Origin: Diphasiastrum complanatum
Taxonomy: Eukaryota > Streptophyta > Lycopodiopsida > Lycopodiales > Lycopodiaceae
Direction: 5' to 3'
DNA: 64,000 nucleotides
NCBI GenBank assembly: GCA_029204225.1
Contig: CM055095.1
Coordinates: 20,139,348 to 20,203,347 of the forward strand
The notes beneath the pieces are model-generated. The model worked only from the letters and a program-made list of their open reading frames with translations. It was not told the DNA's origin and did not search any database. The number at the start of each line of letters is the position of its first letter. Position 1 is the first letter of the stretch. The position numbers and the translations under genes are program-made. Positions 1 to 13,033 of the stretch are shown here, piece after piece.

Positions 1-1
1 T

Positions 2-620
2 TTGTTTGAAACGACAAATACATCTGGAATACTATTTTTAAAGACAAAGTTGCATACATTGCGGATGGATGATGGTGCAACTATTGCCGATCACACACTG
101 AAGATCAAAGAGATCAGTGATCAATTAGCAGCAGTTGGAGAGCGAGTACAAGATCGTGAGATCGTGCAATTGACATTGAATAGTCTGAGTGAGTGACATC
201 AGATGTTTGTGACGAGTATAGCCACAAGAGAAAATCTTCCAACCTATGAAGAACTAGGTGGATTGCTTTTGCAAGAAGAGCAACGTCAAGAGAACTTGAA
301 TCATCGTAACAGGAGCTATGATCAAGCTCTTACAGTTAGAGGACGAGGTGGAAGATTTGGCCATGGAAAGTATCAATCGAGAGGAGGAAACTCAAGCCGA
401 GGATCATTTCAACCATTTCATGAGCAAATCAATGATAGTCCGAATGGAGGTAATTGGAATCAAGACCGAGGTCAAGGACGCGGCTATTCAAGATAAAATA
501 AACCTGGAAATTGTAGGTACTGCAACAAACCTGGTCACTGGGAGCGTGAATGCTTCAAGAAACAGAAGGAGATGGAACAAAGAAAAGACAAATGGCAAAC
601 GAGAAATGCTGATTAACTTT
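2..620 (+). pseudogene. copia gag remnant with CCHC zinc knuckle
   Basis: This is the C-terminal part of a retrotransposon gag (UBN2-type) protein, which would form the particle and bind RNA. The frame opens at the window edge, is stopped by TGA at 197-199, resumes with QMFVTSIATRENLPTYEELG, and carries an RGG-rich basic stretch. A frame change then leads to the zinc knuckle at 512-553 (CRYCNKPGHWEREC, spacing CX2CX4HX4C). The same QMFV...RLPTFDEI block occurs in the minus-strand copia gag at 21924-22511. It is broken and not expected to make protein. Confidence 0.9.
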
Positions 621-2130
621 GATGACTATTATTATGAAGACAATTATACTCATCAACATCAATACAATGATGATCAATATAAAGATGACACAAGTGAGAG
701 TTCAAAATTGTTCATTACAGCATTAATGACAAGTGATGAAGTCAAGGATACCTGGTACATTGATAGTGGTGCATCCAAGCACATGACTTCAAGGAAAGAG
801 TGGGTTTTAGAACTCAAGAAAACTGACAATGGTGATGAAGTTGGACAAGTTGATGACAAATTGCTATCTGTTAAAGGAGTTGGAGTGGTACCAGTGAAGT
901 TAGCCAACGGAAAGATAAAACATATAAGCAATGTGCAATATGTACCTGGCTTAGCTAACAATCTACTATCTGTTGGGACAATGGCTGATCAACAACTCAA
1001 GGTTGAGTTTGACAGTGACAAATGTCTTGTCAAAGACATCAAGAATCACTACAAAGTGATTGCTACAGGAGCTAGAGTCAACGAGAATCGACTCTACAAA
1101 TTGAATGCGAGATCTTTTACTCAAGCTATGGTAAGCACTGTTGATAGTCGAAGTGATCTTTGGCATCAAAGGTTTGGTCATATCATTGCTCAAAGCTTGC
1201 AAATCCTGAAAAGAGATAATCTAGTTGTTAAATTGCCTGATATCTCTTTGAAGGAAAAATTTGTGAGGGTTGCATTTTGGGAAAACAACATAGAGAGAGA
1301 TTTCCCAAAGATGGAGCAAGAAGAGCCAATGGAATTCTTGGTCTTGTTCATAGTGATCTATGTGGACCAATACAAACTAGGTCCATTAGTGGTTGTTACT
1401 ATTTCATCACATTCATTGATGACTATAGTAGACATATCTGGATTTATTTCATAAGCAAAAAATCTGATGCTTTTGCCAAGTTTAGAGAGTTCAAGGCTCT
1501 AGTTGAAAAACAAACAGGTTGTTATATTAAGACCCTCAAGTCAGATGGTGGCGGTGAGTATTTTTCAACAAAGTTTATAAACTTCTGCAATGATCAGGGA
1601 ATCAAAAGACAAACCACTACACCCTATTCACCACAACAGAACGGAATTGCAGAACAAAAAAACAAATCCATTGTGGAGATGGCTAGGGCAATGCTTAAGA
1701 GCAAGGGTTTGCCAAATACTTTTTGGGTAGAAGCATGCAACATAGCCACTCATATCTTGAATCGGTGTCCTACGAAGTCCGTGGAGGGTAAGACACCTTA
1801 CGAAGCTTTTACTGGAAAGAAACCTAATGTTTCTCATTTACGAATATTTGGTTGTGATGCTTACGCTCATGTACCTGATGAAAAATGAAAGAAGTTGGAT
1901 GCAAAAGTTGTTAAGTGTATTTTCCTTGGATATGATGAAAGAGCCAAGACATACATGATGTATGACACAGATGCACAAAAGATCGTGATTTCCACAGATG
2001 CTACTTTTGATGAGATGGGTCAAAATGGCCAAATAAAATTGACAATTGATCCCTTTGATGATAAAGCTAAAATTCAAGTGAAGAAAGAAGTTGGTGTCGA
2101 TCTGGAAGAGCCAATGGAAAAAGATAGGGT
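612..2130 (+). pseudogene. copia protease and integrase remnant
   Basis: The protease active site DSGASKHMT starts at 762 (catalytic Asp codon 762-764), followed by the usual LLSVG block. The GAG-pre-integrase motif LWHQRFGH follows near 1158. A frameshift near 1265 moves the integrase into another frame, where the core carries HSDLCGP, KSDGGGEYF and NGIAEQKNK, the D-D-E catalytic residues. TGA at 1886-1888 interrupts the C-terminal region where related elements have Arg (CGA), so a C-to-T change at a CpG is a simple explanation. The IFLGYDERAKTYMMYD block then leads toward RT. Confidence 0.92.
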
Positions 2131-3751
2131 CAATAATGAGATTCCTAGGAGAGTGCCTAAGTGGTACTTGTCAGTAACAAGTGATGCTAATAAGGGAGAT
2201 ACTCCCGAATCAAGTGAGCAGGGAGAGCTTAGAAGATCAAGTAGAAATCGAAAACCTCCTACAAGATTAGAGATGAATCTAGCCCTAATGGGTTCTGTGC
2301 TCAAGGCTCAGGAACCAAAAACTTTTGGTAAAGCAAAGGAGCACAAGGAGTGGCGTGAAGCTATGGAAGCTATATCGAAAAATAGGACGTGGAACTCGGT
2401 TGAGCTACTGGATGGTAAGACGCCTATCACTTGCAAATGGATATACGGAGTTGATGGCCAACTCAACAAGTATAAAGCACGGTTGGTTGCGAGAGGATTT
2501 AGCAGCAAGAAGGTATTGATTTTGAAGAAACCTTCGCACCCGTAGCTAAGATGGTAACTATACGTTCTATCATTGCTATTTCTGCTTTCTATGGTTGGAA
2601 GATCCAGCAAATGGACGTTAAATCTGCTTTTCTTAATGGAGTGCTGGATGAAGAGGTGTACTTAGTACAACCTCAAGGATTTTTGAGCCAGGGAGAGAGC
2701 ATCTCGTTTGTAAGCTCAACAAAGCCATTTATGAATTGAAGCAAGCACCACGGGCGTGGTACTCTTGCATTGATGAACACTTCAAGTGAAGGGAAATGAT
2801 AAAGAGTGATGCTGATCCTAATCTTTACATTCTAAGGCAAGATTCAGATATAGTGTTCATTGTGTTGTACGTGGATGATTTGATTATTACAGGAAGTAAT
2901 GAGAGCTTAATTGATGAAATAAAATCAGATCTTTCCAAAGCCTTTGACATGAGTGATCTAGGATTGATGCACTATTGTCTTGGCATTGAAGTATGGAAAA
3001 AGGAAGACATGGTCTTTCTTACACAAAGCAAATATGCATGGGATTTGCTTTATAAGTTCAATATGAAAGATTGTAAGCCTTTGAGTACACCTATGGATGT
3101 CAACATGAAGCTTACTGATATGATGAATCTGAGAAAGTGGATGCTTATTTGTATAGACAGCTGGTGGGTAGTTTAATTTATTTGACACACACATGACCTG
3201 ATATTTCTTTACCTGTTGGTGTTCTTAGTCAATTTATGCAAGATCCTAATCAAGCACACTGGAAGTCTGCTAAACGTATTCTCAGATACATTCGAGGGAC
3301 ATTGAATTTTGGTTTGAAGTATGATCAGCCTGAAACGCCAATGTTGGTAGGTCATACAAATGCCGATTGGACAGGTAATATTGATGACAAAAGATCTACA
3401 AGTGGTCATACATTCAATTATGGTACAGCTGCAATTTCATGGAGCAGCAAAAAGCAACCTACAGTAGCCTTATCATCAACGAAAGCTGAATATCGAGCAC
3501 TCAGCAATGCTACACAAGAAGCGTTATGGTTACGAAGATTGCTTGTGGATTTAGGTCAACCACAGCTGGATGCGACTACTATATCTTGCGATAATCAAAG
3601 TTGCATTTACCTTGCCAAAAATCCAGTTTTACATGCTCGAACCAAGCACATCGAAATACACTACCATTTTGTTCGAGAGAAAATTCTTGATGGAGCCATT
3701 GATCTTGTTTTTGTAAATATGAAGATCAAGATATTTTTACTAAGTCATTAG
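2131..3751 (+). pseudogene. copia reverse transcriptase and RNase H remnant
   Basis: The RT starts with WREAMEAISKNRTW and CKWIYGVDG...KARLVARGF. A frameshift near 2510 breaks the EETFAPVAKM block. The thumb/palm continues with MDVKSAFLNGVLDEEVY, and the catalytic YVDD is in IVLYVDDLIITGS near 2868. RNase H follows in a third frame from about 3236, with ADWTG, STSGHTF, ALSSTKAEYRAL and ARTKHIEIHYHF. The C-terminus shifts frame near 3715, where a KYEDQ-DIFTKSLG-like ending can be read in another frame. Several frameshifts make it non-functional. Confidence 0.93.
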
Positions 3752-3822
3752 GTAGATGTAAATTTGAGAGGTTTCGTACTCTATTAGGGATAGAAAAATG
3801 TAATTTTATCATTGAGGGAGAG

Positions 3823-4085
3823 TGTTAGAAATCAATGATAAACTTCATAGTCACTGTTTACGATGCACATTAATGTTGATAGCTGTGACTAGCTGTCAAT
3901 AGCCGTAGGCTAGTCTATTAGTCTACTCGTAGGTTTTCTCTCTCTACCAGGGTTCAGAATTTATTTGTACATTTCACATTCAGTATGAGTTAGTGTGATA
4001 GAGTGACAATGCGTGTTCTTCTTCCGCCTTCTTGTGGTGATTGCTTATGGTGAATGCTTGATGTTGCATATCTAATTCTTGACAC
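3823..4085 (+). repeat. 3' LTR of the copia element
   Basis: A purine-rich tract (TTGAGGGAGAG, 3812-3822) directly precedes TGTTAG, the usual plant copia LTR start. The 3' boundary is placed by eye near ATTCTTGACACA. No second copy lies in the window, so the end is approximate by tens of bases. Confidence 0.7.
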
Positions 4086-4269
4086 ATTGTCCCCGGCGCT
4101 AGTAGTGCCATTGTTGCTCCCGGCGCCACTATGACCAGAATCCAACCGGTGCCAAGTTCCTATGGCTGGAAAACATTGATCGGTTCTAGCAAAGTTCAGA
4201 GAGCTCGGATCGATGTGCAATCACCTCACATGATCTAGGCATGATTAAAAGAAGCTTGGGGATTAATAA

Positions 4270-4545
4270 AATCTAGAGAGAGAAAATGTGCTTTACCAGC
4301 TTGGGCAATGCACTTGGTATGAGGGGAGGTGGCGAATCCCACCAGAATTATAGGGGGGATGTGGGTTGCCGAGCTCCAACCAAGTCTCAGCTCTCCTTGC
4401 TGGAATGTTGTCCTGGCGCGCCTGCCTTGGCATGCCAGCACCCCGAAGACTAGGGTCCGTCACACACTTGAAATGTAACCTTCTCAGATTTATTGATAAA
4501 GTGGGATTATTCTCAAACTGACTTTGATTACCTTCTGGGTTTCAA
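4270..4545 (+). repeat. dispersed LTR-like repeat, copy 1
   Basis: This stretch matches the reverse complement of 57320-57610 in collinear blocks: TGTGCTTTAC, GGCGAATC, CCAGAATTATAGGGGGG, TCTCAGCTC, CCCCGAAGACTA and CAGATTTATTGATAAAG. The two copies are diverged but clearly share an origin. A TATA box and a (GA)n tract follow 500-800 bp downstream, so the copy may be part of an LTR, but no LTR ends or coding domains were found. No gene is visible in 4086-5081. Confidence 0.6.
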
Positions 4546-4621
4546 TGTTCGGTAAAGGCGCCAATTGTAAGGCCACTTCAAATCTTTTTGATTTGGCACT
4601 TTACTGAGGGTCATATCCCAG

Positions 4622-4695
4622 GACGCCAGCGATATGCCGTCAGGACCATTCAGTCCGGGGCGCCAACGGTATGCTGTCGGGACCATTCGGTCCAG
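4622..4695. repeat. 37-bp imperfect tandem duplication
   Basis: Two adjacent copies of a unit containing GCCA-CG-TATGC-GTC-GGACCATTC (4622-4657 and 4659-4694) differ at a handful of positions. It lies inside the LTR-like region. Confidence 0.75.
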
Positions 4696-5036
4696 AAACT
4701 GGTTGTCTTCATATTTGTCGCGACTTGTGGTTCTGAGTGTTCCTTGCATGAATGTGAATGGGTTAGTCTGATCGTTGTTGGCGAGTTGGCTGCTTGTATG
4801 TCAAGTGGGTTCGGACGACAAGAGTTGAAAGCCGGGAAGCTAAGTCATGGTTTCCGGCTCCCTTTGGGATGCCTGCGCAACACTATGGTGCAAGAATTAG
4901 AGGTAGATTCACTCTCGGATGAGCCCAAAGTGAAAAGGGACCCAAGTAGTTAAAATGCAATTTGGTATTAAAAAACTTATTAAAGTCAAGTTGTTATGGC
5001 AAATGGTTTTGGGTGAACCAAAACCCTAGGAATGTC

Positions 5037-5043
5037 TATATAA
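5037..5043 (+). promoter_or_regulatory. candidate TATA box of LTR-like region
   Basis: TATATAA in the context GTCTATATAAGGGC is a strong plant TATA consensus and sits about 40 bp upstream of the (GA)n tract. Similar arrangements are found in LTR promoters. No transcript is known from the sequence alone. Confidence 0.4.
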
Positions 5044-5079
5044 GGGCATGCGGCACCATTTTTGAGGACCTTTTTCATT

Positions 5080-6478
<1,399 letters not shown>

Positions 6479-6650
6479 TCAAATGTTCTCTAATGCCGAA
6501 TAAGGTTTCAAATTTGATTCAATTGGAGTGACAATATCTTTGCAATCAAGCACGTTCAACCTATGAAGTAGTTCATACACATACTTGCTTTGATTTACAA
6601 ACGTGTTATCAACTTGCCTCCAAATTTCATTTACCAAACATTCCATCCAA
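6479..6650 (-). pseudogene. copia reverse transcriptase sliver
   Basis: On the minus strand NTFVNQSKYVYELLHRLNVL followed by DCKDIVTPIESNLKP matches the copia RT block after YVDD, seen elsewhere here as FLTQSKYAWDLLYKFNMKDC...STPMD. Only about 55 codons remain, with no flanking RT or RNase H, so it is an isolated fragment. 6651-7240 shows nothing further. Confidence 0.75.
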
Positions 6651-7245
6651 TAGCTACTAGGCTTTTGCATTATGTAAGGAACTCCCTTGCAAGAGCCCCT
6701 TACACACTCCTCTTTTAGCTCCTTCTAGGTGCCAAGTTCCAACCATCTATGACATTACATTTTTTGGAGATGGATGAACATGTTGTTACCCTCATGTGAA
6801 TGCACTTACTATCTTTGATAGCTAACCCTCTTCTAATATAGATTATCATACATTTAGTTCTTAAATGCCATCCCATGCTCTTTTTGATCAAGTATTGCAG
6901 CTTGGATTAAATATCATTTCCCAATTATGTTCACAAATGACCAGTGGAGCTTATGATGCTACTACATTCCACATGAACAAAGTGCATGAACCCAAAACAA
7001 AAGATTCATAGTGAGAAGTTGGATAACATAGGTCATTACGTCTTGGAACCAAGTGCCATGCGGCATAGCATTCATGATATAAAGATCAAAATGCATTGTA
7101 CTTAATACTCTGCATTGTACATGTCCATTGTGACGGTGCAAATAATTTACCCATAGTTCACAACTCACAATGCACATTGTCAGAGCACATAGGACTTCTA
7201 TCCTGAGCCTTGAGGCACGAGTAAAAATGTGAGCAATCAAAGAAC

Positions 7246-7251
7246 TTTATT
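7246..7251 (-). terminator. poly(A) signal of RING-finger gene
   Basis: AATAAA on the minus strand, about 75 bp past the stop codon of the RING gene, in the context CCTGAATAAAGTTC. Position and sequence fit a near-upstream polyadenylation element. Confidence 0.6.
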
Positions 7252-7324
7252 CAGGAACAGTTCGAGTCAAGACCTTTTCTTGCAGCTTCAGATATTTAAC
7301 AATGTCCTTCTTATGTGTATACAC

Positions 7325-8158
7325 CTAGGCCATTATCTCATGGACAAGCCAATGTAAGCTGGGATAAGAAAAGTAGACTACAAGAAAGGAAGGTACAGCA
7401 ATAAATAATGTGATCAGACAATAAATCGTAAGAATTATACTGCCAAAGGGAAGAACATAGAGGGATATAAACAAGAACAGAAGAATCAAAGGCAGCTTTT
7501 TGGTCAGCACATAGCAAAAATCCAGCAGCTTGAGAAAGAATTGATGCCAATATGCCCATCTCCGCTCTCTGTGCAATGCATCACTAAGATTTGCTGTCCT
7601 TCTGTAAGGCTCATAAGATGGCATGCGATAGTCATCTTCCAAACTCTGCTGCTGCCAGGATGCAGTACTTTCTACATAAGGTGATGGATGACTGACCATA
7701 TCATCAACTCCCTGCTCCTTAGCATCAAGTAGTTTCTGTTGTATGTTCTCTGTTTTTAGGTGTTCAATAATCCAAACTAGAAAAAAATTCTTGCATGGGT
7801 ACTTAAGGAAGCCATTCCAAGTGAATCTAAATGTCAAGAATTGGCACCAAGGACAAGCAACGAACAGTGGCAGCTGCAGAGGCACGGCAGGAAACTTCAT
7901 GGTTGCCCATTGCAGATGGAGTATACAACTTTTGCAGAGCGTGTGCCCACACCATAGCACATAAGGCATGTTCGCACTGTCATTGAAGGACTCCCAACAG
8001 ACTGGACATTCTAACTGATCTTCTGATAACATTGAGGTCACATGCATGGCATTGTCCACCACAGACTCAAGGGAGAGGGAGAGCCTTGAGCGCCGAAGAA
8101 TATTGTGTTGATCACGGCCCAGTTTTTTATATGCAGGATCAACAGCATCCTGCTGCAT
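7325..8158 (-). CDS. membrane-anchored C3HC4 RING-finger protein (putative E3 ubiquitin ligase)
   Basis: A 277-aa open frame with no internal stops. Residues 51-105 form a RING-HC finger: C51, C54, C70, H72, C75, C78, C102, C105 (CPVC...WCGHTLCKSC...CPWC), with a long loop between the sixth and seventh ligands. It is preceded by LSLSLESVVDNAMHVTSMLS and followed by the KNFFLVWIIEHL helix, features I recall from a conserved plant RING family. Two hydrophobic segments at about 222-240 and 241-263 predict C-terminal anchoring with the RING facing the cytosol. RING proteins usually recruit an E2 and ubiquitinate targets; the substrate is unknown. The start is the first Met of the open frame. The sequence ATATGCAG|CAGG at the start also fits a splice acceptor, so an upstream exon could supply a different N-terminus. 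It stands alone, with no neighbouring gene on this strand for several kilobases. Confidence 0.88.
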   Translation of the reverse strand: MQQDAVDPAYKKLGRDQHNILRRSRLSLSLESVVDNAMHVTSMLSEDQLECPVCWESFNDSANMPYVLWCGHTLCKSCILHLQWATMKFPAVPLQLPLFVACPWCQFLTFRFTWNGFLKYPCKNFFLVWIIEHLKTENIQQKLLDAKEQGVDDMVSHPSPYVESTASWQQQSLEDDYRMPSYEPYRRTANLSDALHRERRWAYWHQFFLKLLDFCYVLTKKLPLILLFLFISLYVLPFGSIILTIYCLITLFIAVPSFLVVYFSYPSLHWLVHEIMA

Positions 8159-11100
8159 ATCGGTGAATTTTAGCTTGGAAAAGAATACGCATCCGAAAAC
8201 TACTTCTCATGAAGATCCTGAAGTAGTTAAATCAGCTTGATTGCACCTTCCCTTTTTGACATAGATAATAGACAAGATTCAATTTTTGGCTATCAAGGCG
8301 ACTTTAGCAAATGAATTTGCTGGATCGCAAAGAATCTGCATTGAAGAGTTGCCATATTGTAAAAGTTTTCCCATGGAAGAACCTTAAGGACTACCAGATA
8401 AAATGCCTCAAACTGTAAAGACTGATTCAGGCAGAAACATCTTGACACTTGACTATCAAAAAATTCAGTTCTCCTATTTAATATGTATGTTTACAATGGG
8501 CCGGGAGAAAGAACATAGATCTCCATTGGTAATCATATTGAACAGTACTTAGATCCGCACCATAGAAAAGCATATACAACATATACTCAACCACAAATTG
8601 CCTTCCTAAAGGCAGGGTTTACATGAGTGTGCTCAGACATCAGGAAAAGGTGAAGCGGGTAAATGATTAAGGAACATGTTGACAAAATGCTTGAATGATA
8701 GGATGACTTAGGACAGATTATGTCACAAGTTTCCTACTCCACAGCAAGTCTGTGATTGTTCCCAGCGTGAGCTGATTTTGAGTAGTGAGAGATAAAAGAC
8801 ATAAAAGAGATTACTGGTTACTGTAGTGGTGATGACATATGAATGCTCTGTGCTTTACGAGGGTAGCTGCTACCAACTTGGTTCCTGAGACTATATGGGC
8901 AAGGTCCAAATGCATAAAGGCTACCGACTGGTTTCTGCAGCAAGCGACATACAAGAGGTTACCAACTGATAGGCAGGCGTTGTGGTTGGTTAGATAAATA
9001 CAACAGCAGCAAAAGACTTTAGGGACTGAGAAGGGACAAACATTGCCATGTACCCAAAGATGGTTTTCTTTGAATGCTGGTTTAGGGATCTAAACAGGTA
9101 TGAGCAGAGCCTGAGTGTGAAGTTCTATCAACGAACCTTTTGCTAGACATTGAGTCATCGATCTCTTACTTAATGTATAGTTCCTAAAAAGTAATCTTTG
9201 GGATAATGAGTTAGAAATAATAAAGATTGCGATAAATGTTCTCTTGATTAGATTTGCAAAGCAGCAACTACCTTCTTGGAAGGGGTAGACAGCTACTTAT
9301 GTGCGGTACAAGACGACTTCAAAATAGCTAATATCATTCAAGTGTTGGAAAAGGAAAGAATCAATCATTATAACTCAGATTTTTGCAAACAATTGGATTC
9401 TGAGAAAAAATTATAACATAATACCAGCTCGCGAGAAACCATAAATAACGTCAAAAGTTTCAAGCAACTACAGTTGCAGTGTAAGACGGTTCTATTTTAA
9501 GTTATATTGGTCTTCCCGTTATATTTTAAGTTCATATAAAAGAAAGCCAAAGTGAAGACTGCTAGAAGTATCAAGTTGGGCCAACCAAGATGTTTTGAAT
9601 GGGTTGGATTGTTACTTAGACAGTCACCACAAGTTAGAAAAAGGGGAGCTAGTAAACAATCTGTTGATCTTGAATTGGTTAAAATCCATAAACCCAGGGG
9701 AGCCTATGGGCCAGTGTGGCAGGGTTACAGATTGAACAGAGATGACAATTGAACTATTCTCCTTCCTTTATTAATTAGAATTTCTCAATAATTGTATTTG
9801 GCAAGTGTCCTTTCTGGGATTGTGATTTGGCAAAGTAGAAAATTTTATGAAGCTGAAGAAAATGACCTTTCCTTAGCTACTTATCGTAGAGTGACACCAT
9901 TTCAAGCAGAATCTGTTCAAGATACTTCTAAGCTGTAATTGGGACTGCAGCCACTTGATCACAATTTTCACAGCAAAAATAGAGCTTCTGTACGGACTGC
10001 TAAACGTCAGAATGTTAGATGAGACTCCAAATATAGTCATTCTTATCCATGATGATGATATTTCACGAAATTGGCTCCAAATACCTAAATTCAGACACAA
10101 ATTTGTTAAGAAATTGTGGACTTCTCTTGAACTAAAGGAGAAACTAAAAATCTCCGTACACATAGTTATCGACTCATTAAGAGTGACTTCAACACAAAAC
10201 AATGTTGAAATAGGAATCATGAAATTGGATGAACAAAAACCGTATTTGGATTGCAAAAAGTAAAAGGAGGGTCAGCAGCCGGTAGTAGAAGAGTAATTTG
10301 ATAAAAAATCAGTCACAAATCAAGTGATATATATAGACTATGTGTTTCTCCAGTCCTATTCCATTAAACGACAAGATATGTGTCAGTTTCCTATTTTCAC
10401 TGTAGGCTTCTTTCTGTCTCTAAATTATATCAGTGTAATGATGCAATCCTAGTCTCTTTCCAAGTTTGATGCTTGTTGGTGGTTGCAGTAGTTGCTAAGA
10501 CGCCTAGATCATATCTGCTGAAATTTGCTGTGGCACATGACAATAGAACCAGATAGCTGCAAGCAACTTAGTTCCTGAGCCTAGACGGTCAAAGATGACA
10601 AAGTCATTGCTTGTAACAGATAACTAAAAGAAGCAAACCCCTCCCCCCGCCGGCTCCTTTCAGACTATACTTGAGTTGCCGCTGTGTGGCACCGTGAAAT
10701 CTCTCGAAATCTCACCTTACATAGATCCAGACTGCGCACTAGAAACGAATAGGGATCTGACATGCAACTCATCAACCAACTCAAACGGGAGGTAGAACAA
10801 GGGGCCAAGGAAATCCAGATCCTAGGTCTGAAAATGTCCGAAATGACGAGAAATTGCAAGCCTCATCTTCATACAGCTCAAAATAACGAACTAGTTTTTG
10901 CAATAGAGGGGCAGAGGGATACGCAAACCCTAAAAATTGCATATAGAATGGTTGAGCATGCCCCTATCTTGAAGCATTGAGCTTAGGGGAAACTTAGGAT
11001 CAGATCATCACTGTATGACAAGGAAAGAACTATAGGTTCGGATCTACTAAAACAGATGCAGTTGATTGGAAGATTAAGAGAGGATGGCCTTTCCAAATAG

Positions 11101-11957
11101 CAGCTCAAAGCACTATATTAACGTAAAGATAGGTAGCTGGAGAAATTACCGCTTTCGATAAGGATGAGAGCATAAACGAATAAGCAGAAAATAGAACGAG
11201 GCATGGATTGCTTAATTGAGATTTTTGACAGTGTTCATCCGAATGTTCAGCTTTCATATCGTCTCAGATCTCCGAAACAGTCTTATAAAGGCTGCTTCAC
11301 AACCTCTATGGACTGATACATGTATTTAATAAAAAGTAAACACCCCGAGCAATGAGGTCTTAAAAATGTTTCCCTGTAGACTGTCTAAGATAAAAATTAA
11401 GCCTCTTGAGAGCACCTCTGAGAATATTAGAGATTGGACAGATATCTACTAACATTAGACCGACAAAATCTATACCAAAAAAAAAAACTCTAACAAACCT
11501 ACAATACAAAATTAAACTGCGAAATCGAAAAGCCAGTTCCAGATAATCCATAGTCGCATTCTAGCTACATAAATACGCATTTTCGCAGCTCCGCTACACT
11601 TAAAACAAAAGATTAGCGCCATGTTGAAACAGAAAGTCTTAGAGCCAAAAAAAACTAAATAGGTGGGAATATGGAAGAGATACTCGATGGTTATAGATTA
11701 TCTGCCAAAAAGGAAAAGAGCTAAGTATTCAACAAAGCTCCAGAACCTCTAGATCAATTATCTGAAGTTTATATGTAAGCAGTAAGCCTGTCTAATTTTT
11801 GTAGCAAAGATTTGCAGTTGATAGACTTACGTTGCTGTCTAGCGTAAAGAAACTGAAACTGGCTGAATGCTCCAATTAATATCTCGTCCGTATTTCACCA
11901 AATATCAACATCCATATGAACTGTGAAAGCTCCCAGGATCTTATTCTGACTTGAATT
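8159..11957. other. upstream region of RING gene, no exon confirmed
   Basis: No conserved protein domain was found on either strand. Open frames of about 70-127 codons occur (9873-10256 -, 9955-10263 +, 10762-10980 +) but show no recognisable family. The 10762 frame reads as a short charged, possibly coiled-coil peptide. A diverged direct repeat links about 8868-8907 and 10553-10592 (TAGCTGC..CAACTT.GTTCCTGAG). If the promoter is near 12.8 kb, this region would be 5' UTR intron, but that is inference. Confidence 0.45.
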
Positions 11958-11962
11958 ACATA

Positions 11963-12250
11963 TCAAGTGCAAAAGACCCTTCGCAGATAAATTCCACTAC
12001 ACGTCCACGATCATCAGCCGGATTTCGAATCTTTTGGCTCTCAATAAATCTTCTAAGATATGACGCTCAAGTGCAAAGCCTTTGCATATAGATCCTATTC
12101 TTGTCCACAATAATCAGCCAGATTTCAAATCTTTTGCTTCTAAATAAATCTTCTACACGTAGAATATCAAGTGCAAAGCCTTTGCAGGTAGATTCTTTTC
12201 TTGTCCACAATAATCAGCCAGATCTCAAATCTTTTGGCTCTCAATAAACC
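11963..12250. repeat. three tandem copies of a ~100-104-bp unit
   Basis: Copies start at 11963, 12067 and 12167, each beginning TCAAGTGCAAA and containing CACRATAATCAGCC-GAT and AATCTTTTGGCTCTCAATAA. The second and third are more alike than the first. The array lies just downstream (minus strand) of a candidate promoter/first exon. Confidence 0.85.
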
Positions 12251-12793
12251 TCGAAAAAGAAGGCTGCGATTCACAAACTGTTTGCTGCGTCCTTGTTGGT
12301 TATTACGGATAAGATACGCATCATCAGCATCAGAATCATCATCGTTATCTGAAAAGCAGAACAAACATAAGAGAAAACAAAAATAGAGCAAACCATTCAC
12401 GCTCCGCTTGAGTCGCTTGATGATTGCAAAAAAAATATGAAGGTGAGAGATAAGATGAGATTTGATGTTCATAAGATGAAGAAGAAGATGCTGATCATAA
12501 TATTGGCGTTAGCGAGGTAGCAACACGCGTAACGCCATCGCCAAACGAGGAGGAAGCAGCGAGCGAGGAGGAGAAGCTCCTCAAAGCGGACAAATCCTCT
12601 TTTTTTTTTCTGAAAAGCCTGGCGGCTGCGGCTGGCCCTTCGTCCAAGGGCCTGGTCCTTATGGGATTTTGAGTCTGTCCTTAAACATAAGGTAAATTGG
12701 AGAAGCGGCCGCGCCTTAGAGGATTTTGGCCCCTCCCCGTAATTGTCTTTTTTGATTCCATAACATTTTGTTTGTTTTGGCCATATATATATA

Positions 12794-12801
12794 TATTTAT
12801 A
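12794..12801 (-). promoter_or_regulatory. candidate TATA box, minus strand
   Basis: TATAAATA followed by an alternating TA run, reading toward lower coordinates. Downstream comes a GC-richer segment (12480-12720) and an acceptor-like CTGCTTTTCAG ending about 12351. It could be the promoter of the RING gene or of an unrecognised transcript; only the consensus and context support it. Confidence 0.3.
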
Positions 12802-13033
12802 CATGTAATGGGAGATTCTTGACTTTTATGAGGAGACGTCCAACTCGGGTTTCAAAACGTTTAAAGTCTACAAACCAAAGGTTCCGATTATAAAAGAAGT
12901 TAATGTCGTTCTCATGACCTCTAATTATCAATAGTTTGGGTATATTTTGGTCATATTTGTTGGGTATTTAGCATTTGTCTATATGGATGCCTATAGAAAT
13001 ACCATCTCTTTCATATGTAGGTGGTTCATCCGA

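Larger units (their letters stand above)
1..4085 (+). mobile_element. Ty1/copia LTR retrotransposon, 5' end outside window
   Basis: Domains run in copia order on the plus strand: gag, CCHC zinc knuckle, aspartic protease, integrase, reverse transcriptase, RNase H, polypurine tract, 3' LTR. Integrase preceding RT is diagnostic for Ty1/copia (Pseudoviridae-type) elements. The 5' LTR and gag N-terminus lie upstream of base 1. At least two in-frame stops (TGA at 197-199 and 1886-1888) and several frameshifts (about 1265, 2510, 2720, 3150-3220, 3715) show it is dead. Its gag and protease resemble those of the minus-strand copia at 19650-24037, so the two probably belong to one lineage. Confidence 0.95.

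Noticed and set aside
9873-10980. Frames of 72-127 codons on both strands
   Set aside because: Overlapping frames in opposite strands, no recognisable domain, AT-driven; kept only as a note in the spacer entry.
12469-12804. 111-codon minus-strand frame
   Set aside because: It starts in TA repeats at a TATA-like site and has no conserved features; more likely leader sequence.
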